Source: Uranotaenia lowii
Taxonomy: Eukaryota > Arthropoda > Insecta > Diptera > Culicidae
Direction: 5' to 3'
DNA: 64,000 nucleotides
NCBI RefSeq assembly: GCF_029784155.1
Contig: NC_073692.1
Coordinates: forward strand, 418,186,352-418,250,351
Part shown: piece after piece, positions 11,101 through 26,100 of the stretch
Position numbering within the stretch: position 1 is the stretch's first letter
How the letters are laid out: every line of letters begins with the position of its first letter
The notes under the pieces: generated by a model
The model's database searches: none
Seen by the model: only the letters and a program-made list of their open reading frames with translations
What the model was told of the DNA's origin: nothing
Position numbers and translations under genes: made by a program

Positions 11101-14100
11101 TTGTCATTTTTGTCATTTTTGTCATTTTTGTCATTTTTGTCATTTTTGTCATTTTTGTCATTTTTGTCATTTTTGTCATTTTTGTCATTTTTGTCATTTT
11201 TGTCATTTTTGTCATTTTTGTCATTTTTGTCATTTTTGTCATTTTTGTCATTTTTGTCATTTTTGTCATTTTTGTCATTTTTGTCATTTTTGTCATTTTT
11301 GTCATTTTTGTCATTTTTGTCATTTTTGTCATTTTTGTCATTTTTGTCATTTTTGTCATTTTTGTCATTTTTGTCATTTTTGTCATTTTTGTCATTTTTG
11401 TCATTTTTGTCATTTTTGTCATTTTTGTCATTTTTGTCATTTTTGTCATTTTTGTCATTTTTGTCATTTTTGTCATTTTTGTCATTTTTGTCATTTTTGT
11501 CATTTTTGTCATTTTTGTCATTTTTGTCATTTTTGTCATTTTTGTCATTTTTGTCATTTTTGTCATTTTTGTCATTTTTGTCATTTTTGTCATTTTTGTC
11601 ATTTTTGTCATTTTTGTCATTTTTGTCATTTTTGTCATTTTTGTCATTTTTGTCATTTTTGTCATTTTTGTCATTTTTGTCATTTTTGTCATTTTTGTCA
11701 TTTTTGTCATTTTTGTCATTTTTGTCATTTTTGTCATTTTTGTCATTTTTGTCATTTTTGTCATTTTTGTCATTTTTGTCATTTTTGTCATTTTTGTCAT
11801 TTTTGTCATTTTTGTCATTTTTGTCATTTTTGTCATTTTTGTCATTTTTGTCATTTTTGTCATTTTTGTCATTTTTGTCATTTTTGTCATTTTTGTCATT
11901 TTTGTCATTTTTGTCATTTTTGTCATTTTTGTCATTTTTGTCATTTTTGTCATTTTTGTCATTTTTGTCATTTTTGTCATTTTTGTCATTTTTGTCATTT
12001 TTGTCATTTTTGTCATTTTTGTCATTTTTGTCATTTTTGTCATTTTTGTCATTTTTGTCATTTTTGTCATTTTTGTCATTTTTGTCATTTTTGTCATTTT
12101 TGTCATTTTTGTCATTTTTGTCATTTTTGTCATTTTTGTCATTTTTGTCATTTTTGTCATTTTTGTCATTTTTGTCATTTTTGTCATTTTTGTCATTTTT
12201 GTCATTTTTGTCATTTTTGTCATTTTTGTCATTTTTGTCATTTTTGTCATTTTTGTCATTTTTGTCATTTTTGTCATTTTTGTCATTTTTGTCATTTTTG
12301 TCATTTTTGTCATTTTTGTCATTTTTGTCATTTTTGTCATTTTTGTCATTTTTGTCATTTTTGTCATTTTTGTCATTTTTGTCATTTTTGTCATTTTTGT
12401 CATTTTTGTCATTTTTGTCATTTTTGTCATTTTTGTCATTTTTGTCATTTTTGTCATTTTTGTCATTTTTGTCATTTTTGTCATTTTTGTCATTTTTGTC
12501 ATTTTTGTCATTTTTGTCATTTTTGTCATTTTTGTCATTTTTGTCATTTTTGTCATTTTTGTCATTTTTGTCATTTTTGTCATTTTTGTCATTTTTGTCA
12601 TTTTTGTCATTTTTGTCATTTTTGTCATTTTTGTCATTTTTGTCATTTTTGTCATTTTTGTCATTTTTGTCATTTTTGTCATTTTTGTCATTTTTGTCAT
12701 TTTTGTCATTTTTGTCATTTTTGTCATTTTTGTCATTTTTGTCATTTTTGTCATTTTTGTCATTTTTGTCATTTTTGTCATTTTTGTCATTTTTGTCATT
12801 TTTGTCATTTTTGTCATTTTTGTCATTTTTGTCATTTTTGTCATTTTTGTCATTTTTGTCATTTTTGTCATTTTTGTCATTTTTGTCATTTTTGTCATTT
12901 TTGTCATTTTTGTCATTTTTGTCATTTTTGTCATTTTTGTCATTTTTGTCATTTTTGTCATTTTTGTCATTTTTGTCATTTTTGTCATTTTTGTCATTTT
13001 TGTCATTTTTGTCATTTTTGTCATTTTTGTCATTTTTGTCATTTTTGTCATTTTTGTCATTTTTGTCATTTTTGTCATTTTTGTCATTTTTGTCATTTTT
13101 GTCATTTTTGTCATTTTTGTCATTTTTGTCATTTTTGTCATTTTTGTCATTTTTGTCATTTTTGTCATTTTTGTCATTTTTGTCATTTTTGTCATTTTTG
13201 TCATTTTTGTCATTTTTGTCATTTTTGTCATTTTTGTCATTTTTGTCATTTTTGTCATTTTTGTCATTTTTGTCATTTTTGTCATTTTTGTCATTTTTGT
13301 CATTTTTGTCATTTTTGTCATTTTTGTCATTTTTGTCATTTTTGTCATTTTTGTCATTTTTGTCATTTTTGTCATTTTTGTCATTTTTGTCATTTTTGTC
13401 ATTTTTGTCATTTTTGTCATTTTTGTCATTTTTGTCATTTTTGTCATTTTTGTCATTTTTGTCATTTTTGTCATTTTTGTCATTTTTGTCATTTTTGTCA
13501 TTTTTGTCATTTTTGTCATTTTTGTCATTTTTGTCATTTTTGTCATTTTTGTCATTTTTGTCATTTTTGTCATTTTTGTCATTTTTGTCATTTTTGTCAT
13601 TTTTGTCATTTTTGTCATTTTTGTCATTTTTGTCATTTTTGTCATTTTTGTCATTTTTGTCATTTTTGTCATTTTTGTCATTTTTGTCATTTTTGTCATT
13701 TTTGTCATTTTTGTCATTTTTGTCATTTTTGTCATTTTTGTCATTTTTGTCATTTTTGTCATTTTTGTCATTTTTGTCATTTTTGTCATTTTTGTCATTT
13801 TTGTCATTTTTGTCATTTTTGTCATTTTTGTCATTTTTGTCATTTTTGTCATTTTTGTCATTTTTGTCATTTTTGTCATTTTTGTCATTTTTGTCATTTT
13901 TGTCATTTTTGTCATTTTTGTCATTTTTGTCATTTTTGTCATTTTTGTCATTTTTGTCATTTTTGTCATTTTTGTCATTTTTGTCATTTTTGTCATTTTT
14001 GTCATTTTTGTCATTTTTGTCATTTTTGTCATTTTTGTCATTTTTGTCATTTTTGTCATTTTTGTCATTTTTGTCATTTTTGTCATTTTTGTCATTTTTG

Positions 14101-17100
14101 TCATTTTTGTCATTTTTGTCATTTTTGTCATTTTTGTCATTTTTGTCATTTTTGTCATTTTTGTCATTTTTGTCATTTTTGTCATTTTTGTCATTTTTGT
14201 CATTTTTGTCATTTTTGTCATTTTTGTCATTTTTGTCATTTTTGTCATTTTTGTCATTTTTGTCATTTTTGTCATTTTTGTCATTTTTGTCATTTTTGTC
14301 ATTTTTGTCATTTTTGTCATTTTTGTCATTTTTGTCATTTTTGTCATTTTTGTCATTTTTGTCATTTTTGTCATTTTTGTCATTTTTGTCATTTTGTCAT
14401 TTTTGTCATTTTTGTCATTTTTGTCATTTTTGTCATTTTTGTCATTTTTGTCATTTTTGTCATTTTTGTCATTTTTGTCATTTTTGTCATTTTTGTCATT
14501 TTTGTCATTTTTGTCATTTTTGTCATTTTTGTCATTTTTGTCATTTTTGTCATTTTTGTCATTTTTGTCATTTTTGTCATTTTTGTCATTTTTGTCATTT
14601 TTGTCATTTTTGTCATTTTTGTCATTTTTGTCATTTTTGTCATTTTTGTCATTTTTGTCATTTTTGTCATTTTTGTCATTTTTGTCATTTTTGTCATTTT
14701 TGTCATTTTTGTCATTTTTGTCATTTTTGTCATTTTTGTCATTTTTGTCATTTTTGTCATTTTTGTCATTTTTGTCATTTTTGTCATTTTTGTCATTTTT
14801 GTCATTTTTGTCATTTTTGTCATTTTTGTCATTTTTGTCATTTTTGTCATTTTTGTCATTTTTGTCATTTTTGTCATTTTTGTCATTTTTGTCATTTTTG
14901 TCATTTTTGTCATTTTTGTCATTTTTGTCATTTTTGTCATTTTTGTCATTTTTGTCATTTTTGTCATTTTTGTCATTTTTGTCATTTTTGTCATTTTTGT
15001 CATTTTTGTCATTTTTGTCATTTTTGTCATTTTTGTCATTTTTGTCATTTTTGTCATTTTTGTCATTTTTGTCATTTTTGTCATTTTTGTCATTTTTGTC
15101 ATTTTTGTCATTTTTGTCATTTTTGTCATTTTTGTCATTTTTGTCATTTTTGTCATTTTTGTCATTTTTGTCATTTTTGTCATTTTTGTCATTTTTGTCA
15201 TTTTTGTCATTTTTGTCATTTTTGTCATTTTTGTCATTTTTGTCATTTTTGTCATTTTTGTCATTTTTGTCATTTTTGTCATTTTTGTCATTTTTGTCAT
15301 TTTTGTCATTTTTGTCATTTTTGTCATTTTTGTCATTTTTGTCATTTTTGTCATTTTTGTCATTTTTGTCATTTTTGTCATTTTTGTCATTTTTGTCATT
15401 TTTGTCATTTTTGTCATTTTTGTCATTTTTGTCATTTTTGTCATTTTTGTCATTTTTGTCATTTTTGTCATTTTTGTCATTTTTGTCATTTTTGTCATTT
15501 TTGTCATTTTTGTCATTTTTGTCATTTTTGTCATTTTTGTCATTTTTGTCATTTTTGTCATTTTTGTCATTTTTGTCATTTTTGTCATTTTTGTCATTTT
15601 TGTCATTTTTGTCATTTTTGTCATTTTTGTCATTTTTGTCATTTTTGTCATTTTTGTCATTTTTGTCATTTTGTCATTTTTGTCATTTTTGTCATTTTTG
15701 TCATTTTTGTCATTTTTGTCATTTTTGTCATTTTTGTCATTTTTGTCATTTTTGTCATTTTTGTCATTTTTGTCATTTTTGTCATTTTTGTCATTTTTGT
15801 CATTTTTGTCATTTTTGTCATTTTTGTCATTTTTGTCATTTTTGTCATTTTTGTCATTTTTGTCATTTTTGTCATTTTTGTCATTTTTGTCATTTTTGTC
15901 ATTTTTGTCATTTTTGTCATTTTTGTCATTTTTGTCATTTTTGTCATTTTTGTCATTTTTGTCATTTTTGTCATTTTTGTCATTTTTGTCATTTTTGTCA
16001 TTTTTGTCATTTTTGTCATTTTTGTCATTTTTGTCATTTTTGTCATTTTTGTCATTTTTGTCATTTTTGTCATTTTTGTCATTTTTGTCATTTTTGTCAT
16101 TTTTGTCATTTTTGTCATTTTTGTCATTTTTGTCATTTTTGTCATTTTTGTCATTTTTGTCATTTTTGTCATTTTTGTCATTTTTGTCATTTTTGTCATT
16201 TTTGTCATTTTTGTCATTTTTGTCATTTTTGTCATTTTTGTCATTTTTGTCATTTTTGTCATTTTTGTCATTTTTGTCATTTTTGTCATTTTTGTCATTT
16301 TTGTCATTTTTGTCATTTTTGTCATTTTTGTCATTTTTGTCATTTTTGTCATTTTTGTCATTTTTGTCATTTTTGTCATTTTTGTCATTTTTGTCATTTT
16401 TGTCATTTTTGTCATTTTTGTCATTTTTGTCATTTTTGTCATTTTTGTCATTTTTGTCATTTTTGTCATTTTTGTCATTTTTGTCATTTTTGTCATTTTT
16501 GTCATTTTTGTCATTTTTGTCATTTTTGTCATTTTTGTCATTTTTGTCATTTTTGTCATTTTTGTCATTTTTGTCATTTTTGTCATTTTTGTCATTTTTG
16601 TCATTTTTGTCATTTTTGTCATTTTTGTCATTTTTGTCATTTTTGTCATTTTTGTCATTTTTGTCATTTTTGTCATTTTTGTCATTTTTGTCATTTTTGT
16701 CATTTTTGTCATTTTTGTCATTTTTGTCATTTTTGTCATTTTTGTCATTTTTGTCATTTTTGTCATTTTTGTCATTTTTGTCATTTTTGTCATTTTTGTC
16801 ATTTTTGTCATTTTTGTCATTTTTGTCATTTTTGTCATTTTTGTCATTTTTGTCATTTTTGTCATTTTTGTCATTTTTGTCATTTTTGTCATTTTTGTCA
16901 TTTTTGTCATTTTTGTCATTTTTGTCATTTTTGTCATTTTTGTCATTTTTGTCATTTTTGTCATTTTTGTCATTTTTGTCATTTTTGTCATTTTTGTCAT
17001 TTTGTCATTTTTGTCATTTTTGTCATTTTTGTCATTTTTGTCATTTTTGTCATTTTTGTCATTTTTGTCATTTTTGTCATTTTTGTCATTTTTGTCATTT

Positions 17101-20100
17101 TTGTCATTTTTGTCATTTTTGTCATTTTTGTCATTTTTGTCATTTTTGTCATTTTTGTCATTTTTGTCATTTTTGTCATTTTGTCATTTTTGTCATTTTT
17201 GTCATTTTTGTCATTTTTGTCATTTTTGTCATTTTTGTCATTTTTGTCATTTTTGTCATTTTTGTCATTTTTGTCATTTTTGTCATTTTTGTCATTTTTG
17301 TCATTTTGTCATTTTTGTCATTTTTGTCATTTTTGTCATTTTTGTCATTTTTGTCATTTTTGTCATTTTTGTCATTTTTGTCATTTTTGTCATTTTTGTC
17401 ATTTTTGTCATTTTTGTCATTTTTGTCATTTTTGTCATTTTTGTCATTTTGTCATTTTTGTCATTTTTGTCATTTTTGTCATTTTTGTCATTTTTGTCAT
17501 TTTTGTCATTTTTGTCATTTTTGTCATTTTTGTCATTTTTGTCATTTTTGTCATTTTTGTCATTTTTGTCATTTTTGTCATTTTTGTCATTTTTGTCATT
17601 TTTGTCATTTTTGTCATTTTTGTCATTTTTGTCATTTTTGTCATTTTTGTCATTTTTGTCATTTTTGTCATTTTTGTCATTTTTGTCATTTTTGTCATTT
17701 TGTCATTTTGTCATTTTTGTCATTTTTGTCATTTTTGTCATTTTTGTCATTTTTGTCATTTTTGTCATTTTTGTCATTTTTGTCATTTTTGTCATTTTTG
17801 TCATTTTTGTCATTTTTGTCATTTTTGTCATTTTTGTCATTTTTGTCATTTTTGTCATTTTTGTCATTTTTGTCATTTTTGTCATTTTTGTCATTTTTGT
17901 CATTTTTGTCATTTTTGTCATTTTTGTCATTTTTGTCATTTTTGTCATTTTTGTCATTTTTGTCATTTTTGTCATTTTTGTCATTTTTGTCATTTTTGTC
18001 ATTTTGTCATTTTTGTCATTTTTGTCATTTTTGTCATTTTTGTCATTTTTGTCATTTTTGTCATTTTTGTCATTTTTGTCATTTTTGTCATTTTTGTCAT
18101 TTTTGTCATTTTTGTCATTTTTGTCATTTTTGTCATTTTTGTCATTTTTGTCATTTTTGTCATTTTTGTCATTTTTGTCATTTTTGTCATTTTTGTCATT
18201 TTTGTCATTTTTGTCATTTTTGTCATTTTGTCATTTTTGTCATTTTTGTCATTTTTGTCATTTTTGTCATTTTTGTCATTTTTGTCATTTTTGTCATTTT
18301 TGTCATTTTTGTCATTTTTGTCATTTTTGTCATTTTTGTCATTTTTGTCATTTTTGTCATTTTTGTCATTTTTGTCATTTTTGTCATTTTGTCATTTTTG
18401 TCATTTTTGTCATTTTTGTCATTTTTGTCATTTTTGTCATTTTTGTCATTTTTGTCATTTTTGTCATTTTTGTCATTTTTGTCATTTTTGTCATTTTTGT
18501 CATTTTTGTCATTTTTGTCATTTTTGTCATTTTTGTCATTTTTGTCATTTTTGTCATTTTTGTCATTTTTGTCATTTTTGTCATTTTTGTCATTTTTGTC
18601 ATTTTTGTCATTTTTGTCATTTTTGTCATTTTTGTCATTTTTGTCATTTTTGTCATTTTTGTCATTTTTGTCATTTTTGTCATTTTTGTCATTTTTGTCA
18701 TTTTTGTCATTTTTGTCATTTTTGTCATTTTTGTCATTTTTGTCATTTTTGTCATTTTTGTCATTTTTGTCATTTTTGTCATTTTTGTCATTTTGTCATT
18801 TTTGTCATTTTTGTCATTTTTGTCATTTTTGTCATTTTTGTCATTTTTGTCATTTTTGTCATTTTTGTCATTTTTGTCATTTTTGTCATTTTTGTCATTT
18901 TTGTCATTTTTGTCATTTTTGTCATTTTTGTCATTTTTGTCATTTTGTCATTTTTGTCATTTTTGTCATTTTTGTCATTTTTTCATTTTGTCATTTTTGT
19001 CATTTTTGTCATTTTTGTCATTTTTGTCATTTTTGTCATTTTTGTCATTTTTGTCATTTTTGTCATTTTTGTCATTTTTGTCATTTTTGTCATTTTTGTC
19101 ATTTTTGTCATTTTTGTCATTTTTGTCATTTTTGTCATTTTTGTCATTTTTGTCATTTTTGTCATTTTTGTCATTTTTGTCATTTTTGTCATTTTTGTCA
19201 TTTTTGTCATTTTTGTCATTTTTGTCATTTTTGTCATTTTTGTCATTTTTGTCATTTTTGTCATTTTTGTCATTTTGTCATTTTTGTCATTTTTGTCATT
19301 TTTGTCATTTTTGTCATTTTTGTCATTTTTGTCATTTTTGTCATTTTTGTCATTTTTGTCATTTTTGTCATTTTTGTCATTTTGTCATTTTTGTCATTTT
19401 TGTCATTTTTGTCATTTTTGTCATTTTTGTCATTTTTGTCATTTTTGTCATTTTTGTCATTTTTGTCATTTTTGTCATTTTTGTCATTTTTGTCATTTTT
19501 GTCATTTTTGTCATTTTTGTCATTTTTGTCATTTTTGTCATTTTTGTCATTTTTGTCATTTTTGTCATTTTTGTCATTTTTGTCATTTTTGTCATTTTTG
19601 TCATTTTTGTCATTTTTGTCATTTTTGTCATTTTTGTCATTTTTGTCATTTTTGTCATTTTTGTCATTTTTGTCATTTTTGTCATTTTTGTCATTTTTGT
19701 CATTTTTGTCATTTTTGTCATTTTTGTCATTTTTGTCATTTTTGTCATTTTTGTCATTTTTGTCATTTTTGTCATTTTTGTCATTTTTGTCATTTTTGTC
19801 ATTTTTGTCATTTTTGTCATTTTTGTCATTTTTGTCATTTTTGTCATTTTTGTCATTTTTGTCATTTTTGTCATTTTTGTCATTTTTGTCATTTTTGTCA
19901 TTTTTGTCATTTTTGTCATTTTTGTCATTTTTGTCATTTTTGTCATTTTTGTCATTTTTGTCATTTTTGTCATTTTTGTCATTTTTGTCATTTTTGTCAT
20001 TTTTGTCATTTTTGTCATTTTTGTCATTTTGTCATTTTTGTCATTTTTGTCATTTTTGTCATTTTTGTCATTTTTGTCATTTTTGTCATTTTTGTCATTT

Positions 20101-23100
20101 TTGTCATTTTTGTCATTTTTGTCATTTTTGTCATTTTTGTCATTTTTGTCATTTTTGTCATTTTTGTCATTTTTGTCATTTTTGTCATTTTTGTCATTTT
20201 TGTCATTTTTGTCATTTTTGTCATTTTTGTCATTTTTGTCATTTTTGTCATTTTTGTCATTTTTGTCATTTTTGTCATTTTTGTCATTTTTGTCATTTTT
20301 GTCATTTTTGTCATTTTTGTCATTTTTGTCATTTTTGTCATTTTTGTCATTTTTGTCATTTTTGTCATTTTTGTCATTTTTGTCATTTTTGTCATTTTTG
20401 TCATTTTTGTCATTTTTGTCATTTTTGTCATTTTTGTCAATTTTGTCATTTTTGTCATTTTTGTCATTTTTGTCATTTTTGTCATTTTTGTCATTTTTGT
20501 CATTTTTGTCATTTTTGTCATTTTTGTCATTTTTGTCATTTTTGTCATTTTTGTCATTTTTGTCATTTTTGTCATTTTTGTCATTTTTGTCATTTTTGTC
20601 ATTTTTGTCATTTTTGTCATTTTTGTCATTTTTGTCATTTTTGTCATTTTTGTCATTTTTGTCATTTTTGTCATTTTTGTCATTTTTGTCATTTTTGTCA
20701 TTTTTGTCATTTTTGTCATTTTTGTCATTTTTGTCATTTTTGTCATTTTTGTCATTTTTGTCATTTTTGTCATTTTTGTCATTTTTGTCATTTTTGTCAT
20801 TTTTGTCATTTTTGTCATTTTTGTCATTTTTGTCATTTTTGTCATTTTTGTCATTTTTGTCATTTTTGTCATTTTTGTCATTTTTGTCATTTTTGTCATT
20901 TTTGTCATTTTTGTCATTTTTGTCATTTTTGTCATTTTTGTCATTTTTGTCATTTTTGTCATTTTTGTCATTTTTGTCATTTTTGTCATTTTTGTCATTT
21001 TGTCATTTTTGTCATTTTTGTCATTTTTGTCATTTTTGTCATTTTTGTCATTTTTGTCATTTTTGTCATTTTTGTCATTTTTGTCATTTTTGTCATTTTT
21101 GTCATTTTTGTCATTTTTGTCATTTTTGTCATTTTTGTCATTTTTGTCATTTTTGTCATTTTTGTCATTTTTGTCATTTTTGTCATTTTTGTCATTTTTG
21201 TCATTTTTGTCATTTTTGTCATTTTTGTCATTTTTGTCATTTTGTCATTTTTGTCATTTTTGTCATTTTTGTCATTTTTGTCATTTTGTCATTTTTGTCA
21301 TTTTGTCATTTTGTCATTTTTGTCATTTTTGTCATTTTTGTCATTTTTGTCATTTTTGTCATTTTTGTCATTTTTGTCATTTTTGTCATTTTTGTCATTT
21401 TTGTCATTTTTGTCATTTTTGTCATTTTTGTCATTTTTGTCATTTTTGTCATTTTTGTCATTTTTGTCATTTTTGTCATTTTTGTCATTTTTGTCATTTT
21501 TGTCATTTTTGTCATTTTTGTCATTTTTGTCATTTTTGTCATTTTTGTCATTTTTGTCATTTTTGTCATTTTTGTCATTTTTGTCATTTTTGTCATTTTT
21601 GTCATTTTTGTCATTTTTGTCATTTTGTCATTTTTGTCATTTTTGTCATTTTTGTCATTTTTGTCATTTTTGTCATTTTTGTCATTTTTGTCATTTTTGT
21701 CATTTTTGTCATTTTTGTCATTTTTGTCATTTTTGTCATTTTGTCATTTTTGTCATTTTTGTCATTTTTGTCATTTTTGTCATTTTGTCATTTTTGTCAT
21801 TTTTGTCATTTTTGTCATTTTTGTCATTTTTGTCATTTTTGTCATTTTTGTCATTTTTGTCATTTTTGTCATTTTTGTCATTTTTGTCATTTTTGTCATT
21901 TTTGTCATTTTTGTCATTTTTGTCATTTTTGTCATTTTTGTCATTTTTGTCATTTTTGTCATTTTTGTCATTTTTGTCATTTTTGTCATTTTTGTCATTT
22001 TTGTCATTTTTTGTCATTTTTGTCATTTTTGTCATTTTTGTCATTTTTGTCATTTTTGTCATTTTTGTCATTTTTGTCATTTTTGTCATTTTTGTCATTT
22101 TTGTCATTTTTGTCATTTTTGTCATTTTTGTCATTTTTGTCATTTTTGTCATTTTTGTCATTTTTGTCATATTTGTCATTTTTGTCATTTTTGTCATTTT
22201 TGTCATTTTTGTCATTTTTGTCATTTTTGTCATTTTTGTCATTTTTGTCATTTTGTCATTTTTGTCATTTTTGTCATTTTTGTCATTTTTGTCATTTTTG
22301 TCATTTTTGTCATTTTTGTCATTTTTGTCATTTTTGTCATTTTTGTCATTTTTGTCATTTTTGTCATTTTTGTCATTTTTGTCATTTTTGTCATTTATGT
22401 CATTTTTGTCATTTTTGTCATTTTTGTCATTTTTGTCATTTTTGTCATTTTTGTCATTTTTGTCATTTTTGTCATTTTTGTCATTTTTGTCATTTTTGTC
22501 ATTTTTGTCATTTTTGTANNNNNNNNNNNNNNNNNNNNNNNNNNNNNNNNNNNNNNNNNNNNNNNNNNNNNNNNNNNNNNNNNNNNNNNNNNNNNNNNNN
22601 NNNNNNNNNNNNNNNNNNNNNNNNNNNNNNNNNNNNNNNNNNNNNNNNNNNNNNNNNNNNNNNNNNNNNNNNNNNNNNNNNNNNNNNNNNNNNNNNNNNN
22701 NNNNNNNNNNNNNNNNNNNNNNNNNNNNNNNNNNNNNNNNNNNNNNNNNNNNNNNNNNNNNNNNNNNNNNNNNNNNNNNNNNNNNNNNNNNNNNNNNNNN
22801 NNNNNNNNNNNNNNNNNNNNNNNNNNNNNNNNNNNNNNNNNNNNNNNNNNNNNNNNNNNNNNNNNNNNNNNNNNNNNNNNNNNNNNNNNNNNNNNNNNNN
22901 NNNNNNNNNNNNNNNNNNNNNNNNNNNNNNNNNNNNNNNNNNNNNNNNNNNNNNNNNNNNNNNNNNNNNNNNNNNNNNNNNNNNNNNNNNNNNNNNNNNN
23001 NNNNNNNNNNNNNNNNNNTTTTTGTCATTTTTGTCATTTTGTCATTTTTGTCATTTTTGTCATTTTTGTCATTTTTGTCATTTTTGTCATTTTTGTCATT

Positions 23101-26100
23101 TTTGTCATTTTTGTCATTTTTGTCATTTTGTCATTTTGTCATTTTTGTCATTTTTGTCATTTTTGTCATTTTTGTCATTTTGTCATTTTTGTCATTTTGT
23201 CATTTTGTCATTTTTGTCATTTTGTCATTTTTGTCATTTTTGTCATTTTTGTCATTTTTGTCATTTTTGTCATTTTTGTCATTTTTGTCATTTTTTGTCA
23301 TTTTTGTCATTTTTGTCATTTTTGTCATTTTTGTCATTTTTGTCATTTTTGTCATTTTTGTCATTTTTGTCATTTTTGTCATTTTTGTCATTTTTGTATT
23401 TTTGTCATTTTTGTCATTTTTGTCATTTTTGTCATTTTTGTCATTTTTGTCATTTTTGTCATTTTTGTCATTTTTGTCATTTTTGTCATTTTTGTCATTT
23501 TTGTCATTTTTGTCATTTTTGTCATTTTTGTCATTTTTGTCATTTTTGTCATTTTGTCATTTTTGTCATTTTTGTCATTTTTGTCATTTTTGTCATTTTG
23601 TCATTTTTGTCATTTTTGTCATTTTTGTCATTTTTGTCATTTTTGTCATTTTTGTCATTTTTGTCATTTTTGTCATTTTTGTCATTTTGTCATTTTTGTC
23701 ATTTTTGTCATTTTTGTCATTTTTGTCATTTTTGTCATTTTTGTCATTTTTGTCATTTTGTCATTTTTGTCATTTTTGTCATTTTTGTCATTTTTGTCAT
23801 TTTTGTCATTTTTGTCATTTTTGTCATTTTTGTCATTTTTGTCATTTTTGTCATTTTTGTCATTTTTGTCATTTTGTCATTTTTGTCATTTTTGTCATTT
23901 TTGTCATTTTTGTCATTTTTGTCATTTTGTATTTTTGTCATTTTTGTCATTTTTTGTCATTTTTGTCATTTTTGTCATTTTTGTCATTTTTGTCATTTTT
24001 GTCATTTTTGTCATTTTTGTCATTTTTGTCATTTTTGTCATTTTGTCATTTTTGTCATTTTTGTCATTTTTGTCATTTTTGTCATTTTTGTCATTTTTGT
24101 CATTTTTTGTCATTTTTGTCATTTTTGTCATTTTTGTCATTTTTTGTCATTTTTGTCATTTTTGTCATTTTTGTCATTTTTGTCATTTTTGTCATTTTTG
24201 TCATTTTTGTCATTTTTGTCATTTTTGTCATTTTTGTCATTTTTGTCATTTTTGTCATTTTTGTCATTTTTGTCATTTTTGTCATTTTTGTCATTTTTGT
24301 ATTTGTCATTTTTGTCATTTTTGTCATTTTTGTCATTTTGTCATTTTTGTCATTTTTGTCATTTTTGTCATTTTTGTCATTTTGTCATTTTTGTCATTTT
24401 TGTCATTTTTGTCATTTTGTCATTTTTGTCATTTTTGTCATTTTTGTCATTTTTGTCATTTTTGTCATTTTTGTCATTTTGTCATTTTTGTCATTTTTGT
24501 CATTTTTGTCATTTTTGTCATTTTGTCATTTTGTCATTTTTGTCATTTTTGTCATTTTTGTCATTTTTGTCATTTTTGTCATTTTTGTCATTTTTGTCAT
24601 TTTTGTCATTTTTGTCATTTTTGTCATTTTTGTCATTTTTGTCATTTTTGTCATTTTTGTCATTTTTGTCATTTTTGTCATTTTTGTCATTTTTGTCATT
24701 TTTGTCATTTTTGTCATTTTGTCATTTTTGTCATTTTTGTCATTTTTGTCATTTTGTCATTTTTGTCATTTTTGTCATTTTTGTCATTTTGTCATTTTTG
24801 TCATTTTTGTCATTTTTGTCATTTTTGTCATTTTTGTCATTTTTGTCATTTTTGTCATTTTTGTCATTTTTGTCATTTTTGTCATTTTTGTCATTTTTGT
24901 CATTTTTGTCATTTTTGTCATTTTTGTCATTTTTGTCATTTTTGTCATTTTTGTCATTTTTGTCATTTTTGTCATTTTTGTCATTTTTGTCATTTTTGTC
25001 ATTTTTGTCATTTTTGTCATTTTTGTCATTTTTGTCATTTTTGTCATTTTTGTCATTTTGTCATTTTTGTCATTTTTGTCATTTTTGTCATTTTTGTCAT
25101 TTTTGTCATTTTTGTCATTTTTGTCATTTTTGTCATTTTTGTCATTTTTGTCATTTTTGTCATTTTGTCTTTTTGTCATTTTTGTCATTTTGTCATTTTT
25201 GTCATTTTTGTCATTTTTGTCATTTTTGTCATTTTTGTCATTTTTGTCATTTTTGTCATTTTTGTCATTTTTGTCATTTTTGTCATTTTGTCATTTTTGT
25301 CATTTTTGTCATTTTTGTCATTTTTGTCATTTTTTGTCATTTTTGTCATTTTGTCATTTTGTCATTTTTGTCATTTTTGTCATTTTTGTCATTTTTGTCA
25401 TTTTTGTCATTTTTGTCATTTTGTCATTTTTGTCATTTTTGTCATTTTTGTCATTTTTGTCATTTTGTCATTTTGTCATTTTTGTCATTTTTGTCATTTT
25501 GTCATTTTTGTCATTTTTGTCATTTTTGTCATTTTTGTCATTTTTGTCATTTTTGTCATTTTTGTCATTTTGTCATTTTGTCATTTTTGTCATTTTTGTC
25601 ATTTTTGTCATTTTTGTCATTTTTGTCATTTTTGTCATTTTGTCATTTTGTCATTTTTGTCATTTTTGTCATTTTTGTCATTTTTGTCATTTTTGTCATT
25701 TTTGTCATTTTTGTCATTTTTTGTCATTTTTGTCATTTTTGTCATTTTTGTCATTTTTGTCATTTTTGTCATTTTTGTCATTTTTGTCATTTTTGTCATT
25801 TTTGTCATTTTTGTCATTTTTGTCATTTTTGTCATTTTTGTCATTTTGTTTTGTCATTTTTGTCATTTTTGTCATTTTTGTCATTTTTGTCATTTTGTCA
25901 TTTTTGTCATTTTTGTCATTTTTGTCATTTTTGTCATTTTTGTCATTTTTGTCATTTTTGTCATTTTTGTCATTTTTGTCATTTTTGTCATTTTTGTCAT
26001 TTTTGTCATTTTTGTCATTTTTGTCATTTTTGTCATTTTTGTCATTTTTGTCATTTTTGTCATTTTTGTCATTTTTGTCATTTTTGTCATTTTTGTCATT